From an uncultured Saprospiraceae bacterium (GTDB taxonomy: Bacteria > Bacteroidota > Bacteroidia > Chitinophagales > Saprospiraceae), in assembly GCA_937924805.1 (NCBI GenBank), contig CALDTZ010000080.1, positions 1 to 50,889 of the forward strand: a DNA stretch of 50,889 bases, given 5' to 3'. The position numbers and the translations under genes were made by a program. The notes beneath the pieces were generated by a model, which searched no databases, was not told the DNA's origin, and saw nothing but the letters and a program-made list of their open reading frames with translations. Below, piece after piece: positions 44,121 to 50,889 of this stretch. Numbering within the stretch: the stretch's first letter is position 1; every line of letters starts with the position of its first letter.

Positions 44121-44142
44121 TATATTAAATATATTTAATATA
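44121..44142. promoter_or_regulatory. 22-base perfect palindrome upstream of the histidine kinase gene
   Basis: TATATTAAATA is followed directly by its reverse complement, with no loop, giving a fully symmetric 22-base site centred 46 bases from the kinase ATG at 44086. Its symmetry suits a dimeric regulator; it is purely A+T apart from its flanks, so chance or a cruciform-prone tract is also possible. Confidence 0.35.
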
Positions 44143-44214
44143 TGATGTATTTCCTAAAAATAATTTCACCTTTTACCGAAATACATGTATTATTAGACGA
44201 AATACCTAATTTAT

Positions 44215-45453
44215 TTAATCAACGGTAAGAATTTTCACTTCAACTCTTTGATTTTGTGCTCTACCCTTTGCGGTTTTGTTTGAGGCTATCGGCTTTCTTT
44301 TACCATATCCTTTATAAGAAATTCTAGCTGCTTTTATTCCTTTTTGTATTAAATAGGTTGCAACCTCTTTTGCTCTCTCTGTAGATAATTTGTCACAATA
44401 ATTATGCTTCGGTAAACCGTTTGTATGACCACCGACTTCTATGGAGATATCTTTGTTTGATATTAAGAATTCGTAAATTTCATCTAGTACATCATAGGCC
44501 TCTTTAGGAACAGAAACGGAATCCATCGCAAAAAATAAATTTTCAATTCTAATTTTTTGACCAGCTTTAATTTCCTTGTTTAAATCCGTTAATATCTTTT
44601 CTTTTTTTGGCGTAGGTTTTTCTTTTTTTAGTATAAGAGCTGGCTTTTCATCTTGAATTTCTTTTTTGATGTCAGGACTAGCTGGAATGGTGGTTTTTTT
44701 AGTGACTTTATTCTCTTTCAAAGCGATTACGTCATCCTTTTTATTTGCATCGATAAATGCTGTAACTAATGCATTTTCGTCATTACATCCGATAGGAATA
44801 AAATCAGTAGCATTGTCAATACAAACATGACCTTTGTATGGATCTTGAGCATCTTCATGATAAAAAGCCTCAATGGTTATATAGTCATAATCTTTTTTAG
44901 GTTTAACAGTAAAAACATAACTCTGCCAAACATTGGTATTAGAGATAGGTGGAGAAATAGCTAATAATTCTGGTTCAGGCATAATCGAACCCTGTCTATG
45001 GTAACATGAAGTTTTACTCCCAAAAATTCGAATGACGACTGGTGTTGTGAAATTGTAATCTCTTTGAGTATCTCCAGCAATTGGACTTTTATAGCTATCT
45101 GATTTTACACAATCCATTGAAAAAGCATAACAATTATCAGCTTTTAAGGTTCCACCTAGCTTTTGACTAATGGATTCATACGTCATATTAGGGCGTACTA
45201 CCAATCCGATATATGTTTTACCATCCGACGGAGCAAGCTTCACTTTCCAATAATCTTGCGGATGAATATCTGGAGGAGTAACATCGTAAAAATTTAACTT
45301 TCCACAATCTTCCCAGCCATCCAAATTAAAAGCCTCCTTGGGAACGCCCTTTTTGGGAAACCCTTCAAAAGATTTATTAATTACAGGGACTGCTTGACTA
45401 AATCCTATGTTCCCTAATAGGCATAGCAGTAAAACAAATATGGCTCGTGTCAT
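44215..45453 (-). CDS. OmpA-family outer membrane protein
   Basis: This 412-residue protein has a signal peptide (about 1-20, ending GNIGFSQA). Residues about 25-220 form an all-beta domain with four or five Cys; FEGFPKKGVPKEAFNLDGWE and TYIGLVVRPN resemble a galactose-binding-like (jelly-roll) domain seen in Bacteroidota OmpA proteins. A Lys-rich linker runs from about 230 to 290. The C-terminal OmpA domain (about 300-412) has FAMDSVSVPKEAYDVLDEI, then IEVGGHTNGLPKHNYCDKLS and ERAKEVATYLI, including the Asp and Arg that contact diaminopimelate, and ends GRAQNQRVEVKIL. It should link the outer membrane to peptidoglycan. The N-terminal ligand is unknown. The gene is probably its own transcription unit. 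Confidence 0.88.
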   Translation of the reverse strand: MTRAIFVLLLCLLGNIGFSQAVPVINKSFEGFPKKGVPKEAFNLDGWEDCGKLNFYDVTPPDIHPQDYWKVKLAPSDGKTYIGLVVRPNMTYESISQKLGGTLKADNCYAFSMDCVKSDSYKSPIAGDTQRDYNFTTPVVIRIFGSKTSCYHRQGSIMPEPELLAISPPISNTNVWQSYVFTVKPKKDYDYITIEAFYHEDAQDPYKGHVCIDNATDFIPIGCNDENALVTAFIDANKKDDVIALKENKVTKKTTIPASPDIKKEIQDEKPALILKKEKPTPKKEKILTDLNKEIKAGQKIRIENLFFAMDSVSVPKEAYDVLDEIYEFLISNKDISIEVGGHTNGLPKHNYCDKLSTERAKEVATYLIQKGIKAARISYKGYGKRKPIASNKTAKGRAQNQRVEVKILTVD

Positions 45454-45522
45454 TTTGATTATTCTAGATGTTAGTGTACTAACTTACAAGAATGCATTAT
45501 AGTATTTTATAAATATTAAAAT

Positions 45523-46719
45523 TTACTTAAATGCATTTAACCCTGTTACATCATGTCCTGTGATTAATAAATGTATATCGTGTGTGCCTTCATAGGTTAA
45601 TACTGTTTCAAGGTTCATCATGTGTCTCATTATAGGGTATTCATTCGTAATCCCCATTCCTCCATGAATCTGTCGAGCCTCCCTAGCAATTTCTAATGCC
45701 ATATGTACATTATTTCGCTTTGCCATTGAGATTTGGGCTGATGTCGCTTTGCCTTCATTAGCTAGTGATCCAAGCCTCCAAGCAAGCAACTGAGCTTTCG
45801 TGATTTCAGTGATCATTTCAGCAAGCTTCTTTTGTGTTAATTGGAATTGACCAATTGGTTTTCCAAATTGAACACGTTCTTGTGAATATCGTAGTGCTGA
45901 ATCATAACAGTCCAATGCCGCACCTATTGCTCCCCATGCGATACCATATCGGGCTTTTGATAAACAGCCTAATGGACCTTTAAGACCTTCAACATTTGGT
46001 AAAACATTTGCTTTGGGTACTCTCACATCTTCAAAAACAAGCTCACCTGTAATCGATGCTCTTAAAGACCATTTACCATGAATTTCTGGTGCAGAGAACC
46101 CTTTCATCCCTTTTTCTACAATCAATCCGATGATACGGCCATCTTCTCTTTTTGCCCAAACAACAGCAATATCTGCAACAGGTGAATTGGTAATCCACAT
46201 TTTTGCACCATTTAATATATAGCTATCTCCATCATCTACAACGTTGGTTGTCATTCCAGAAGGATTTGAACCATGATCAGGCTCCGTTAGGCCAAAACAT
46301 CCAATAAATTCTCCACTTCCTAGTTTCGGTAAATATTTTTTTCTTTGCTCCTCACTACCGTATTTATATATTGGGTACATTACTAATGAACCTTGAACAG
46401 AAGCCATGCTTCGAATGCCAGAATCTCCTCGTTCAAGCTCTTGCATGATGACACCATATGCAATTTCGTCCATACCTCCACCTCCATATTCTGCAGGAAT
46501 ACTGGGCCCAAAAGCACCAATATCTGCCAAACCTTTGAATAAATGATGAGGACATTTCCCTTGCTCAGCATGTGATTCAATAATAGGAGAGACTTCTTGC
46601 TTTACCCAATCATGTACAGCTTGCCTTGCTAATAAATGATCCTCTGATAATAATGCATCAACACCATAATAATCGTGGTGTTCATATTTGTCTGTCTTGT
46701 CACTTCTATGTATACTCAT
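45523..46719 (-). CDS. acyl-CoA dehydrogenase, glutaryl-CoA dehydrogenase type
   Basis: The product is 398 residues, soluble, no signal peptide. Domains in order: N-terminal helical domain (about 20-135, LLSEDHLLARQAVHDWV), middle beta domain (about 140-240, GCFGLTEPDHGSNPSGM is the FAD-binding motif), and C-terminal helical domain (about 250-390). The catalytic base is Glu377 in TYEGTHDIHLLI, placed where glutaryl-CoA dehydrogenases have it, and ARYGIAWGAIGAALDCYDSA is characteristic of that group. Reaction expected: oxidation and decarboxylation of glutaryl-CoA to crotonyl-CoA in lysine/tryptophan breakdown, with electrons to ETF. Other acyl-CoA dehydrogenases of the same superfamily cannot be excluded by eye. 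No other pathway gene is nearby. Confidence 0.88.
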   Translation of the reverse strand: MSIHRSDKTDKYEHHDYYGVDALLSEDHLLARQAVHDWVKQEVSPIIESHAEQGKCPHHLFKGLADIGAFGPSIPAEYGGGGMDEIAYGVIMQELERGDSGIRSMASVQGSLVMYPIYKYGSEEQRKKYLPKLGSGEFIGCFGLTEPDHGSNPSGMTTNVVDDGDSYILNGAKMWITNSPVADIAVVWAKREDGRIIGLIVEKGMKGFSAPEIHGKWSLRASITGELVFEDVRVPKANVLPNVEGLKGPLGCLSKARYGIAWGAIGAALDCYDSALRYSQERVQFGKPIGQFQLTQKKLAEMITEITKAQLLAWRLGSLANEGKATSAQISMAKRNNVHMALEIAREARQIHGGMGITNEYPIMRHMMNLETVLTYEGTHDIHLLITGHDVTGLNAFK

Positions 46720-46753
46720 GGTATTATATTCTTAGCGTATTATGAATTTTGTG

Positions 46754-46761
46754 CAAAGGTA
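46754..46761 (-). promoter_or_regulatory. possible -7 promoter box for the acyl-CoA dehydrogenase gene
   Basis: Minus-strand TACCTTTG fits TAnnTTTG, the Bacteroidota -7 consensus, 34 bases upstream of the ATG at 46719. A TTG exists upstream, but at about 26 bases it is farther than the usual spacing. Confidence 0.4.
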
Positions 46762-46852
46762 TTTAATCTTATTAATACCAGATGTATCAAATTAGTTTTT
46801 GGTATATAAGATTTTGCAAGTAAATTTCCATATTTACATTTAAATTAAAGAA

Positions 46853-47203
46853 ATGACGACTACTATTTCGCTCGTAGATATGTATTTCAAATCTTTTCAT
46901 GGCTATTATCCAGCCGAGCGAAAGATGGGAAATGATTTTTATCTTGATGTTCAAGTAGATGTGGACACGCCCAATAATTATAATGATGATATTGATAAAA
47001 CGATCAATTATGAAAACATTTATCTCATTTGTAAGCGAGAAATGGATGATACAAAATTGCTATTAGAAACAGTTGCTCAACGGATCCTAAATAGCATTAA
47101 ATCAGATTTTCCAAATGTTTTAAATGCTAGTGTAAAAATCAAGAAACTAGGTCCTCAACTAGGAGGGAAAGTGAAATTTTCTGTAGTGGAAATTAAATTT
47201 TAA
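46853..47203 (+). CDS. folB: dihydroneopterin aldolase
   Basis: The product is 116 residues, the usual size for FolB. Conserved features are ISLVDMYFKSFHGYYPAERK (Glu22-type residue contacting the pterin), NDFYLDVQVDVDT, INYENIYLICKREM, LLLETVAQRIL and the late LGGKVKFSVVEI, with the conserved Lys. FolB cleaves 7,8-dihydroneopterin to 6-hydroxymethyl-7,8-dihydropterin and glycolaldehyde in folate synthesis; it acts in the cytoplasm as a multimer. It is divergent from the acyl-CoA dehydrogenase gene (133 bases) and followed 71 bases later by a DUF4197 lipoprotein gene. No other folate genes are in the window. Confidence 0.92.
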   Translation: MTTTISLVDMYFKSFHGYYPAERKMGNDFYLDVQVDVDTPNNYNDDIDKTINYENIYLICKREMDDTKLLLETVAQRILNSIKSDFPNVLNASVKIKKLGPQLGGKVKFSVVEIKF

Positions 47204-47274
47204 TTGATTTTAACAAACTTTACGCATTTATTTGCGTCCAAATAACGTATATACTTTACCAAACACAAAGAATT

Positions 47275-47982
47275 ATGAATAAATATGTAATCGTTTTCCT
47301 TATGACACTGGGCTTAGTGTCATGTGATCCTAAAGATATGAATAGAGCCATCGATTTGATGAATGAAGCATCAAAAAGCTATAGTGTAGCAGATGGTTTA
47401 AAAGAAGCCTTAAGAGTTGGCGTTGATAATAGTGTGAAAAAATTATCGGCATCCAATGGATTTAAAAATTCCATCTACAAAATACTCCTTCCTGAAGAAG
47501 CAGCTCCAATTATTGCAAAATTGAGGTTTATTCCAGGCTTTGACAATTTTGAAGACAAAATTATTGACTTAGTAAACAAAAGTGCAGAAGATGCGGCTAA
47601 AAAAGCAGGACCTATTTTTGCTAGTGCCATAACTTCAATGTCTTTTGATGATGCGACTCAAATATTAATGGGTAAAAATAATGCCGCAACACAGTATTTG
47701 CATAATAAAACATATTCAAAACTATATGGTCAATTTACACCTGTGATTAAAAATTCTCTAAACAAATTTGGAGCTGTTGATTATTGGGCTGACGCAATAA
47801 AGGCATACAACAAGATTCCTTTTATTAAAAAGATGAACCCTGATATTACAGATCATGTAAGTACTAAAGCATTGGAAGGATTATTTTCTCTAGTTGAAAA
47901 GAAAGAACAAGGTATTCGAACAGATGTTACACAAAGAACGTCTGATTTATTGAAAGATATATTTTCAAAGCAAGACAAATAG
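47275..47982 (+). CDS. DUF4197 lipoprotein
   Basis: The product is 235 residues with a lipobox (LGLVSCDPKD, Cys17). The mature part matches DUF4197: AIDLMNEASKSYSVADGLKE, then ALRVGVDNSVKKLSASNGF, LPEEA, KIIDLVNKSAEDAAKKAGPI and SFDDATQILMGKNNAATQYL followed by HNKT. DUF4197 proteins are small all-helical envelope proteins of unknown function in Gram-negative bacteria. Here the lipid anchor indicates a place in the inner or outer membrane. It is probably co-transcribed with folB or has its own promoter in the 71-base gap. It ends before a hairpin that spans the end of the convergent CPBP gene. Confidence 0.9.
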   Translation: MNKYVIVFLMTLGLVSCDPKDMNRAIDLMNEASKSYSVADGLKEALRVGVDNSVKKLSASNGFKNSIYKILLPEEAAPIIAKLRFIPGFDNFEDKIIDLVNKSAEDAAKKAGPIFASAITSMSFDDATQILMGKNNAATQYLHNKTYSKLYGQFTPVIKNSLNKFGAVDYWADAIKAYNKIPFIKKMNPDITDHVSTKALEGLFSLVEKKEQGIRTDVTQRTSDLLKDIFSKQDK

Positions 47983-48003
47983 AAAGCAATAAATAAAAGC
48001 AAC

Positions 48004-48056
48004 ATTCAATAATATATTGAATATAATAATGGATATATCTACATGGGTATATCCAT
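48004..48056. terminator. two adjacent inverted repeats between convergent genes
   Basis: ATTCAATA/TATTGAAT (48004-48022) and ATGGATATA/TATATCCAT (48029-48056) lie between the DUF4197 gene and the convergent CPBP gene. The second hairpin covers the CPBP stop codon (48039). They may be a bidirectional terminator, but neither has a good T-run. Confidence 0.4.
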
Positions 48057-48602
48057 TGCTTTTGCTAGTAAGATCATAGAGGTAGGTATTAGGTTGTTAA
48101 GAGCATGAATGGTAATACTTGCCCAAATCCCATGCTTCATTCGAACAAAGCCTAAATATAAACCAAGAACCAATTGAGGTAATACAAGTAAGGGGGCTAG
48201 TAGCCATTGGGCCCCAGAAAGATCAAAATTGAAAATGTGTAAAAAGGCGAATAATAGTGTTACGACATAAAATAAGAATGCAAAATAGGGTTTGATGTAT
48301 TTCAAGGGAAACCTAAAAATAAATTCCTCTATTATTGGAGCTAATAGAACGGTCATTCCCAATAAAAATAAAGGGTTCATATTTATTATATCTTCAAAGG
48401 CATGTGGGATTTCTTCAATCCATGGAATCATCTGAATCATACTCAATGCGATCATTTCAAAAACAAAAATAACAGCAAAGCCACCAACTATTTTTTTTAA
48501 AACAGACGTGCTTAGTGGCGTTATTTCACTAAAATGGAAAGGCTTTTTTAAATAATTGATGAATTCAAAAATTATTCGTTTCTCTTGAGTATTATTCGTC
48601 AT
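48039..48602 (-). CDS. CPBP family intramembrane glutamic endopeptidase
   Basis: The product is 187 residues with about five membrane helices. The CPBP (Abi/CAAX protease-like) motifs are present: EEFIFR in APIIEEFIFRFPLKYIKPYF (Glu-Glu-x-x-x-Arg), FAFLHIFN (F-x-x-x-H) and ITIHALNN (H-x-x-x-N). The family cleaves within membranes and includes eukaryotic Rce1 CAAX proteases and bacterial bacteriocin immunity proteins. The substrate here is unknown. The protein ends MDIPM, where a hairpin covers the stop codon. It lies alone, 61 bases from the divergent UvrD-like helicase gene. Confidence 0.88.
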   Translation of the reverse strand: MTNNTQEKRIIFEFINYLKKPFHFSEITPLSTSVLKKIVGGFAVIFVFEMIALSMIQMIPWIEEIPHAFEDIINMNPLFLLGMTVLLAPIIEEFIFRFPLKYIKPYFAFLFYVVTLLFAFLHIFNFDLSGAQWLLAPLLVLPQLVLGLYLGFVRMKHGIWASITIHALNNLIPTSMILLAKAMDIPM

Positions 48603-48663
48603 CTTACAATAATAGTATTTATCAATAACATATATTTGTTTTTTTAGATGTAATAATTAGGGA

Positions 48664-50889
48664 ATGGATCAACAAGTAGGACAAAGTTATCTTTTAGAAC
48701 TAAATGACATTCAGCGTCAAGCAGTAGAACATATTCATGGACCAGTGATGGTTATTGCTGGACCAGGTTCTGGAAAAACGCGTGTTTTAACTTATCGAAT
48801 TGCTCATCTTATTAATTCAGGTATTCCACCTTGGAATATTTTGACATTGACATTTACAAATAAAGCCGCCAAAGAAATGAAAGAGCGGATTGAAAAAGTA
48901 GTTGGAACGAAAGCAAATAAAGTATGGGCAGGTACTTTTCACTCTATTTTTGCAAAAATTCTTCGGGTAGAAGCACATCTTATTGGTTTCCCAAATGATT
49001 TTACAATTTATGATACCGACGATTCAAAAAGTTTGATAAAAGAAATCATCAAAACAATGAATCTAGATACAAAAGCATATAATGTTAATGCGGTAAGGTC
49101 CAGAATATCTGGAGCTAAATCTAATTTGATGACGCCAAAATTATACGCTGATAATGAAGATTTAATGAGTCTTGATCGGATGAATCGTAGGCCACAAATA
49201 TTCAAAATATATGAAAAATATGTTGCGAGGTGTAAGCGTGCAGGAGCAATGGATTTTGACGATTTACTTTTGCAAATGTTTAGGTTGCTATATGAAAATC
49301 CCAATGATGTAAGAACCAAATATCAGCAGCAGTTTCAGTATCTAATGGTGGATGAGTTTCAGGATACAAACTTTTTGCAATTTGAAATTTTGAAACTCAT
49401 TTCTGAATATGAAGGAAGTGCACAAAATATATGTGTTGTTGGCGATGATGCTCAAAGTATTTACTCTTTTAGAGGAGCTACTATTGAAAATATTTTACAA
49501 TTTGAACATAGCTACAACAAAGTAGCAACCTACAAATTAGAACAAAACTATCGTTCTACTACACATATAGTAGATGCAGCAAATGCGGTCATAAATCACA
49601 ATAAGAAGCAGATTCAAAAGAAAATTTGGACTGATAAGGTTGATGGTAAAAAAATCAAACTTATCAAAGCAATGACAGATAACGAAGAAGGAAGACGAGT
49701 AGCAGATACCATCGTTGAGCAAAAAAATCGTTTTCACCTTGAAAATAAGGATATAGCTATCTTGTATCGAACCAATGCACAATCAAGAGTTTTTGAAGAA
49801 TGGTTAAGAAAATATAATCTGACGTACAGGATTTATGGTGGGCTTTCTTTTTACCAACGAAAGGAAGTAAAAGACTTGATCGCTTATATGCGAATGACGA
49901 TAAATCCAAAAGATGATGAAGCACTGAAAAGATGTATTAATTATCCCAGGAGAGGCATCGGGAATACAACGATGAATCAACTAATACAGATCGCAAACGA
50001 TAATGATGTAAGCATTTGGGATTGTCTTACTACCATTAAATTTAATGGTGCAGCTAGGAAAAAGTTAGGTGATTTTGTGAAGACTGTCCTTGAAATGCAA
50101 AAAATGGGTCAGGTGGAAAATGCCTATAAAACGGCCTTATTTATTGCTCAGCGATCGGGTGTCGTAGGTCTATTAAAGTCAGATACATCTATCGAAGGGT
50201 CAAGTCGACTAGAAAACGTTACAGCATTACTTGATAGTATTCAAGAATTTGTAGATGATGATGAATTAGAAGTTGGTCAAGAAGTAGACTCTGATAAGTC
50301 TATGGCCACTTTTTTGCAGACGATTTCACTAATGACACACCAAGATGAGGATAAAGAAGAAATTAATAATATTACATTAATGTCTGTCCATTCTGCTAAA
50401 GGTCTTGAATTTAAATCTGTTTTCGTGGTTGGACTTGAAGAAAATTTGTTCCCATCTTTTATGTCCTTATCGACACCAGATCAAATAGATGAAGAAAGAA
50501 GGTTGTTCTATGTGGCGATTACAAGAGCTGAATCTCATTTGAGTCTTAGTTATGCAAATAGTCGGTATCAATTTGGTCAAATGCGTTATAATGATGTTTC
50601 TAGATTTTTAGAAGAATTACCCGAATCATGTATGGACAATGTCGTATTGCAAAAAGAAAAGCCTGTATTTGGTCAACCTAAAGTCTTAGGTAATTTTACA
50701 AAATCAGCATCAGCAAGAATTAATGTTGATGCTTCGAGGTTTAAAGCCAGTCCAGCATCCAATATTAAAGCCGGGCAAAAAGTATTACATCTTAAGTTTG
50801 GAGAAGGAAATGTAATTAGTATAGATGCTAGACAAGTTGCTACGATAAAATTTGATCAACTCGGATCAAATGCTGAAAAACGAATTATG
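48664..50889 (+). CDS. UvrD/PcrA-type superfamily 1 DNA helicase, 3' truncated
   Basis: The ATG at 48664 opens a frame that is still open at the window edge after 742 codons, so only a short C-terminal part is missing (PcrA is about 720-780 residues). Motif Q is LNDIQRQAV; motif I is IAGPGSGKTR (Lys38); Ia is LTFTNKAAKEM; II is MVDEFQDTN (Asp230, Glu231); III is VVGDDAQSIYSFRGA; IV is LEQNYRS; V is SVHSAKGLEFKSVFVVGLEE; VI is FYVAITRAES. After motif VI there is the linker and a C-terminal Tudor-like segment (GQKVLHLKFGEGNVISIDAR), which is the RNA polymerase/UvrB-contacting module of PcrA/UvrD. It unwinds DNA 3'-5' in nucleotide-excision and mismatch repair and replication restart. Confidence 0.92.
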   Translation, partial: MDQQVGQSYLLELNDIQRQAVEHIHGPVMVIAGPGSGKTRVLTYRIAHLINSGIPPWNILTLTFTNKAAKEMKERIEKVVGTKANKVWAGTFHSIFAKILRVEAHLIGFPNDFTIYDTDDSKSLIKEIIKTMNLDTKAYNVNAVRSRISGAKSNLMTPKLYADNEDLMSLDRMNRRPQIFKIYEKYVARCKRAGAMDFDDLLLQMFRLLYENPNDVRTKYQQQFQYLMVDEFQDTNFLQFEILKLISEYEGSAQNICVVGDDAQSIYSFRGATIENILQFEHSYNKVATYKLEQNYRSTTHIVDAANAVINHNKKQIQKKIWTDKVDGKKIKLIKAMTDNEEGRRVADTIVEQKNRFHLENKDIAILYRTNAQSRVFEEWLRKYNLTYRIYGGLSFYQRKEVKDLIAYMRMTINPKDDEALKRCINYPRRGIGNTTMNQLIQIANDNDVSIWDCLTTIKFNGAARKKLGDFVKTVLEMQKMGQVENAYKTALFIAQRSGVVGLLKSDTSIEGSSRLENVTALLDSIQEFVDDDELEVGQEVDSDKSMATFLQTISLMTHQDEDKEEINNITLMSVHSAKGLEFKSVFVVGLEENLFPSFMSLSTPDQIDEERRLFYVAITRAESHLSLSYANSRYQFGQMRYNDVSRFLEELPESCMDNVVLQKEKPVFGQPKVLGNFTKSASARINVDASRFKASPASNIKAGQKVLHLKFGEGNVISIDARQVATIKFDQLGSNAEKRIM

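Noticed and set aside
1..50889. Search for tRNA, rRNA, transposases, integrases and attachment sites
   Set aside because: No cloverleaf, rRNA or recombinase-like sequence was recognised; no flanking direct repeats found by eye. A covariance-model search would be needed to exclude small RNAs.

Overview
The window is AT-rich chromosomal DNA from a member of the Bacteroidota, most likely a free-living (possibly marine) member of the Saprospiria or a related group. The signs are three type IX secretion (T9SS) sorting domains (two type A, one gliding-associated type B), signal peptides ending in A/S-Q, ECF sigma factors paired with membrane partners, PorT-like outer-membrane barrels, and TAnnTTTG-like promoter boxes. 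I see no tRNA, rRNA, CRISPR array, prophage or insertion sequence. Both window edges cut genes: a DUF2207 protein on the left and a UvrD/PcrA helicase on the right.

Layout. 1-3.4 kb: minus-strand surface proteins (DUF2207 start, a SprB-repeat T9SS type B protein, a beta-helix lipoprotein). 3.5-13.7 kb: the most unusual locus. A minus-strand operon encodes a small T9SS type A protein, a 946-residue tail-fibre-like protein with about twelve Asp-rich repeats, and an S8 (subtilisin) peptidase. Upstream of it is a minus-strand secreted TPR-CHAT caspase-like protease with a C-terminal membrane anchor. Divergent from that is an ECF sigma factor (TTG start) followed by a membrane protein that looks like an anti-sigma factor with periplasmic TPRs. 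13.9-19 kb: a CmpX-like mechanosensitive channel, then an operon of a double (tandem) D-Ala-D-Ala ligase, a PASTA protein and a rhodanese. 19-26.6 kb: a MATE transporter, an Omp85-type protein, HemW and a secreted thermolysin-like peptidase. 26.6-32.6 kb: an operon of a TMTC-like GT-C/TPR protein, a GH3-serine hydrolase fusion and a LolC/E-type permease. 32.8-35.9 kb: a second sigma module, made of an ECF sigma factor, a transmembrane-plus-beta-barrel partner and a lipoprotein with two RskA-like domains. 36-42.8 kb: a plus-strand run of three secreted amidohydrolases (two lacking the metal-binding HxH), a LolD-like ATPase, an FtsX permease with a histidine-rich loop and a DUF3299-like protein. 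42.8-50.9 kb: a histidine kinase, an OmpA-family protein, a glutaryl-CoA-dehydrogenase-type enzyme, FolB, a DUF4197 lipoprotein, a CPBP protease and UvrD.

How the genes may work together. The strongest candidate for a new system is the sigma / TPR anti-sigma / secreted TPR-CHAT / S8 / fibre-like locus. All the parts needed for proteolytic control of transcription across the inner membrane sit together: two proteases, a membrane regulator whose periplasmic TPRs could face the periplasmic TPR-CHAT, and a sigma factor. The idea parallels CHAT-protease control of a sigma factor in type III-E CRISPR systems (Craspase), but there is no Cas gene here and the CHAT protein is exported. This is inference from gene content. 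Second in interest is the LolD/FtsX/DUF3299 cluster with its His-rich loop, which resembles the zinc-responsive PA4063-PA4066 gene group of Pseudomonas.
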